From Ampullaceana balthica (Eukaryota; Mollusca; Gastropoda; Lymnaeidae): 64,000 nt of DNA. Location of the stretch: positions 806,001 through 870,000 of the forward strand of contig CALYLW010000316.1 of the NCBI GenBank assembly GCA_944989445.1, in the 5' to 3' direction. The notes under the pieces are model-generated. The model was not told the DNA's origin. It saw nothing but the letters and a program-made list of their open reading frames with translations, and searched no databases. The position numbers and the translations under genes are program-made. Of the stretch, positions 59,329 through 64,000 are shown piece by piece (the first letter of the stretch is position 1; every line of letters starts with the position of its first letter).

Positions 59329-60575
59329 CAGTTTGGAAGTGTGTGTGTGTGAGTGGGGGGGGGGAATTCACTTATCTCAGAACTTTCCTCACGTGACAAC
59401 TTCGGCCGATACTAACATCGTAAGCCATTGTTGCCCATGTCAATTATCATTTACTTTATAGCTCGTTTCTTTTATCTTGAAATTATAGCCCTGTTAATAC
59501 ACTGTTAATATACATAGAATATATTCCTGTTTTTTTTAAAAATAAAACAACATTTTATTCAGCATGACAACTTAAGTTTATAATTATTTAATGGTCTGCA
59601 TTTTGATTTTGTTGGCAGACCCCAACAGTCCTTTATTTACAATCGAACTGCTACCGCTGGATGTATAAATTTACAAAACCAATTTTTAAAAAAAACAATT
59701 CATTTTGTTTTGGTGGCTGTTGGGTGGTGGGGCACCGTTGTTAAAGCTCAAGGGGCCACAATAAATTCAAAGGCTAATCTCGCTAATCCTATCTGGTTAC
59801 TGCATCCAATTTTGCCGCCGAAACGATTCGATTCCTCCTAGGAACCTTGCAAATAAAAGAAGATCACCGACCCCCCCTTTCTCAGCATGCCGCGTCATTT
59901 CCAGGTGTCGAGGAATCAGCTTGCTAATCGCTGCGCCAATATTATGGACCACATCTGACGGTATTGGTTACATCAGCGAGCCGCAACAATTCGACCACTT
60001 CAGTTCGACCCTTAAACGTCTGGAATTAAAAAAACACGGGCCAGGAAGACCTCGAGTTACACGGCAACAACCGTTAATCACATTAGACAACCCCTCCCCC
60101 CCACCATTCCCACTCCCCCCTCCCCACAGCCGAAACCTTTAATCAAGTTAAGGATGATTTATACTTTTTAATTTGCCCACTGGACGGCTACCCCTCACCT
60201 TCAGGTGGGGGGGGGGTAGACGGTAAGAACAAAGCTCTGACTCTTGACGCCCCCTCCCCCTACCCCCACACTCCCAACCTCGGCCACCCCCCTCACCCAG
60301 CTTAAGTTTTCAATAGTGTTAAGGGCTATCACTCTAGATGTGTGAGGGCAACAATGGCAGTTTGGCAAACTTGCACGAATTCAAAACCCTCGAAAGATAT
60401 CACGTGGTTTTTGTTTTGTTTCTTTCTTTCCCACACGGTCCATGGAAATGGAAAAAAAGGGGGGGGGCGGAATAACAGTATTGGTGTCTTTATCGCTCCA
60501 CTTTAGCCCCCGAGAGAGTAGTTGGTACTTTGCTCGTCAACTCTCTACGGACGAGTACTATCGTTATTGACACAA
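59329..60575. other. Unique sequence with GC-richer patches
   Basis: TG and poly-G run at 59339-59363. 59.74-59.80 kb contains homeodomain-like words GGCTAATCTCGCTAATCC. C-rich and G-rich tracts at 60.09-60.30 kb. No gene recognised. Confidence 0.4.
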
Positions 60576-60995
60576 GATTTTCAAAGAGTGATTCTTTTGA
60601 GGTAACAAACTAATTCCCGGATAAAATCAATGTATTTTTTTCTCCCTTTAGATCTTATAAAACTGTAGTCCTCAAACATTTCAAACCAGAAATCGTTACT
60701 GTGTTCTCGGAAGTCCTCGGAGGCCCCTACCTCTGACGAAGTTCGGGCTTTGAACGAATTTTTATTAACCACGTTTTATTAACTCGCTTTCGTTGGTCAT
60801 TGTCCAAGATTTTTTCAAATCTGCCAACGTAAAATTGAACAATTTCTGATGGTCCTAGAGATCTGAAAATTTTACCACATATAGATCTTGGATGACAATG
60901 CATTGTATCAAAATTTCAGATCGATCGAATGTACCGTTATTAAATTATTGAACTATTTAATTTATCTATAGTCTATATATAAGCATCTGTACTGT
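60576..60995. repeat. Dispersed repeat related to 26.4-26.6 kb
   Basis: 60770-60960 matches 26440-26625 inverted (TTTCAGATCGATCGAATGTA and AACCACGTTTTATTAACTCG). The left part has a 63-codon minus frame (60581-60772) without a recognised domain. Confidence 0.6.
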
Positions 60996-61044
60996 TGGCT
61001 TTTGTTGACATCCGTGGGTTCCCCCCGTGACCACATCACAATGT

Positions 61045-61500
61045 TTTTAAAACGTTGGGCGGGCGCTTGTGAGGTATTTGGTAAAATAAATAGAGGTAAA
61101 AAATATTTTAAAAAGCCATGTTGTTATAAGTGGACTAAAAAGAATAAAATAAATAGAAGTAAAAAAAAGATTTTTAAAAACCACGTTTTTATAAGCGGAC
61201 TAAAAAGAAGAAAATAATTTAAAACTTATTAGTTCAAGTACTTTTATTTAATATGACTAAAAACGTGGGGCGGGTGTTTGGTATAAAAATTAAAGATTTC
61301 TAATTTAGAAGGCAAAAGAGAGATCTATAAGTGAGAGTATGAGTGAGCTGCATATGTTAAACCTCATAAGCGCCCGCCCCACGTTTTTAGTCATATTAAA
61401 TGTAAGTACTTGAACTTATAAGTTTTAAATTATTTTCTTCTTTTAGTCCGCTTATAAAAACGTGGTTTTTAAAAATCTTTTTTTACTTCTATTTATATTA
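61045..61500. repeat. Foldback repeat with ~110-bp arms
   Basis: 61170-61278 and 61370-61482 are inverted copies at high identity (for example AACCACGTTTTTATAAGCGG against its complement), with a ~90-bp loop. A third decayed arm piece sits at 61045-61165. The loop and one arm recur at 25960-26160. Confidence 0.85.
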
Positions 61501-61508
61501 ATTATTAT

Positions 61509-61795
61509 TAGTGTGGCAGCGCGCTCCACTGGCGTACCGATGGTCACGGGTTTGAATCCATGTGAAGGCAATGCTCTGATCCCAGGGCCTAGGGCGTCCT
61601 TGAGTCACCCAGCTCCGAATGGGTAACTAACACTAGTTAGGCGGCTGGGTAATGCTTGGAACCCACAAAGCCGTGGCAATTGAACGCTGCATCACTTGCC
61701 AACAGATCATCTGTCATGGTCTGTGGACGCAATTATCTTCTACATAGAAGGAGCGTCTGTATAGATAAGATAAGAAGATAAGATAAGGAGGGAAT
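61509..61795 (+). mobile_element. tRNA-headed SINE with GATAA tail
   Basis: Head GTGTGGCAGCGCGCTCCACT with B-box CGGGTTTGAATCC (61548-61560), then a conserved-looking middle ACCCAGCTCCGAATGGGTAA, and a (GATAA)n-like tail at about 61765-61790. This architecture is typical of Pol III-transcribed SINEs with a shared central domain. Confidence 0.8.
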
Positions 61796-64000
61796 TTCGG
61801 AGAACGAATTGAACAGAGATTTTCGCTGCAAGTGAGGTACACTGCCTAAAGGTTCCCAGGTGAGCTGGATTGAGAACTCCTGGCGGCATGGATCTGGCAG
61901 GTAGTTTGAGAGTATCTCTTTTAGGGCCTTTACCAATGTTCACTTTCACCCATTTTAGCTCGCTTGGCTTGTGTAAGAGAGCACAAGGTGAATTTTGCCC
62001 CCATCCCACCAGCCTTGATAACTTTCAATTTACTTTCGCGTGCTGATACTGATTTAACTGATCCGCTTATCCTGTTTTCAGACCCAAGTGTTTCGCTGGA
62101 TACCTTTTTATGTGGGTCTTCCCCTCCCCCCTCCCCCCTGCGAAAAGAACCAACTATACGCTTATCACCCAGTCCGCCACTTCGTCTAGCACCAAGAAAG
62201 AGCTTACCAACCTGCAGCGAGCAGCTCTGAGGTCTCCGTCAGACTTGACATCGGATCGCAAAGACGAATCGTTAAGCTCCGGGAAGGAGTCAACGGTAAA
62301 AGGGTGGGGGAAAGGGGGGGGAGTAAGAAGGCGTCTAGTTCATGTGTCCATCACCCCAAGCGTTCTCCATTGTTACCTGTCAGGGAGCAGGCAACATCGT
62401 GAAGGAGAAGGGTGTATCCAATTATTCACACCCCAACGTTGAAATTTTTACTTCAAAAAGCAATCACAAATGGTTTTACAGGTGGAGAGAAAACGCAAAC
62501 TAAAAGAGCAGGGATCATTTTAAAAATCCCTCCCTTAAAGGTGGTCTTTAAAAAAAAACAATTTTTAAAAAAAGGAAGGGATATCAAAAGAATATTAGTC
62601 TTAAAGAAACGAAAGTAAAGCGTCTCGGCTTCTCCGCCCACTTTCCAGATGCACAGCGTCGGAGCGCCGCCTCTTCTCTAAGATGTTCGGTAAACGGGAT
62701 ACAATGAAATTAACCAATTGAATAAATATACAAGAGCGGAACGGAACGTGTCGTCGTGAATGGATCTCCGCTTGATTACACAGCACTGTTGACCCACGAC
62801 TGCAGAAACAAGGGCTACCAAGGTGCCAGGGCTTGCTACATGTAATACTTTGGCCAACAGCCAGGCCCGACCTAAACCCCCGACCCCCTCCCACACCCAA
62901 CACCCGACCCTCTCACACACACACACAAATTCGCCCAAGAAAACTTTTAAGTCTGCTGTCGTTTAAAAAAAAATAGAAGTGGAAGTGAGCTTGCATCTTC
63001 TGCTGCCTGCATGGACACGTGATGCTCAAGCTAAGCATGCAGCCACCGGCACAGCCAGGATTGATTAGAGGGCCCCGGCTCCATCGGTCTGGGCTGGGGC
63101 CCTGGATGCAAACAGTAGATAGGAGACCGTGCACGGGCCCACCTGTCTTTAACCTTTGCTTACCGATGCCGGTCCTTGCCGTAACGGCCCATTGTTTCTG
63201 TCCTCCGGCCACGATCCTTGCGTTGCCAAACGGGCGGGAAGAGGCACTGGCTAAATCCTCGCCAGGGAAGAAAAGAAAAGAGAAAAAAAAACTAGAAGTT
63301 AGACGCGATGGGCATCGCCCAGACACCTCTCGTGTCTGTTTATGCCCCCCGAGAGCGCCAGTTCAGGGCCCGCTCAACGCTGGAGTGTACCCCGGGCCTC
63401 TATTTATCTCAGCTCACCGAGGGGCTCTGTTTGACTAGACTGGGCACGGCAAAGAAGAAGTGTCAACAAACAGGACACGGGCACGCACGCGTCTTTTCGG
63501 GGCTGTAGCAAAAAGCTATTATTAATATTGTCAAAGTTGGGGGGTGAGCTGTTGGGGAGGGGGGGAGACATGTTTGGCTGAAGAGACATCTTTTGTCCTG
63601 TTTTAGTCACCAAGACTTAATTTTAAATAATATAGTTTTTATTTCGATGTAATTAGTAGAGGAAACCAAAAGCTGAGATTGGCTCTATTTTATGGCTAAT
63701 TTGTGATACATGTACTTATTACGTGTTATATTGATGGCATGTTATTATTAATCCATAGGTTAAAAAAAAAGAACAACAAAAAAAAATAACTCAAATTTAA
63801 AATTAAAATTTATCAACATTGCCGTGTGCCTTTTAAATACATGCACATCCAGCAGCAAATTTATATGCATATCAATTTTATGAATGCTAGATGGAATGTT
63901 CAAATTTACTTTCTATTAATTGCATGTTTATTTTACGTTTAGCCCCGGGTGACAATGAGTTAACTGTACGGTAACTAACTATATGTTTAACTGCATTTAT
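61796..64000. other. Unique sequence to the window end, no gene recognised
   Basis: GC-richer patches at 62.1-62.4 and 62.85-63.5 kb produce several overlapping frames (up to 139 codons) on both strands without domains. An E-box CACGTG lies at 63016-63021. From 63.6 kb it is AT-rich and featureless. Confidence 0.4.

Noticed and set aside
62913..63508. Overlapping frames of 66-139 codons on both strands
   Set aside because: Mutually conflicting frames in a GC-richer patch with no domain or splice context.

Overview
This is a gene-poor, AT-rich window from an animal nuclear genome. Codon structure, spliced-gene signals and the transposon content exclude a prokaryote. The best guess is a marine lophotrochozoan invertebrate, probably a mollusc: the mix of hAT elements, tRNA-headed SINEs and abundant minisatellites fits, but nothing here fixes the species. 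Only one convincing protein gene is present: a Fer3/FERD3L-type bHLH transcription factor at 36678..37514 on the + strand, in a GC-rich island. About 2.3 kb upstream is a GC-rich segment with a good TATA box, a possible start of its 5' untranslated leader.

Layout. 0-3 kb: a two-copy tandem of a ~0.5 kb dispersed repeat and an interrupted reading frame. 4-7 kb: two minisatellites (17 bp and 29 bp units). 7-19 kb: mostly unique AT-rich sequence with a candidate TATA-less promoter, two copies of a hAT MITE family and a 32-bp minisatellite. 19.4-25.5 kb: a nest of hAT transposons. It includes a dead 3-kb element with ZMYM1-like transposase remains, split by another element that itself carries a MITE, plus a second dead transposase in the opposite orientation. 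25.9-30 kb: foldback repeat pieces, a minisatellite and a SINE. 30-36 kb: unique sequence, candidate promoter and a 28-bp GA-rich array. 36.7-39 kb: the bHLH gene and its 3' flank. 40-42 kb: a 52-bp minisatellite and the 3' end of a LINE reading frame. 44.7-46.1 kb: tandem pieces of a repeat related to the one at 0-1.2 kb. 47-50 kb: two complete hAT MITEs with perfect 8-bp target duplications. 51.9-53.1 kb: a 21-bp satellite fused to the end of a DNA transposon. 54.3-56.9 kb: a 2.6-kb element with ~285-bp terminal inverted repeats. 58-64 kb: another hAT MITE, a hairpin, a foldback repeat and a SINE.

The genes do not form a pathway: there is one developmental regulator in a repeat-rich neighbourhood. 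The most informative biology is the mobile DNA. Eight-base target duplications, an empty-site paralogue and nested insertions allow a relative insertion history to be read directly, and one satellite array appears to have been seeded from a transposon tip.
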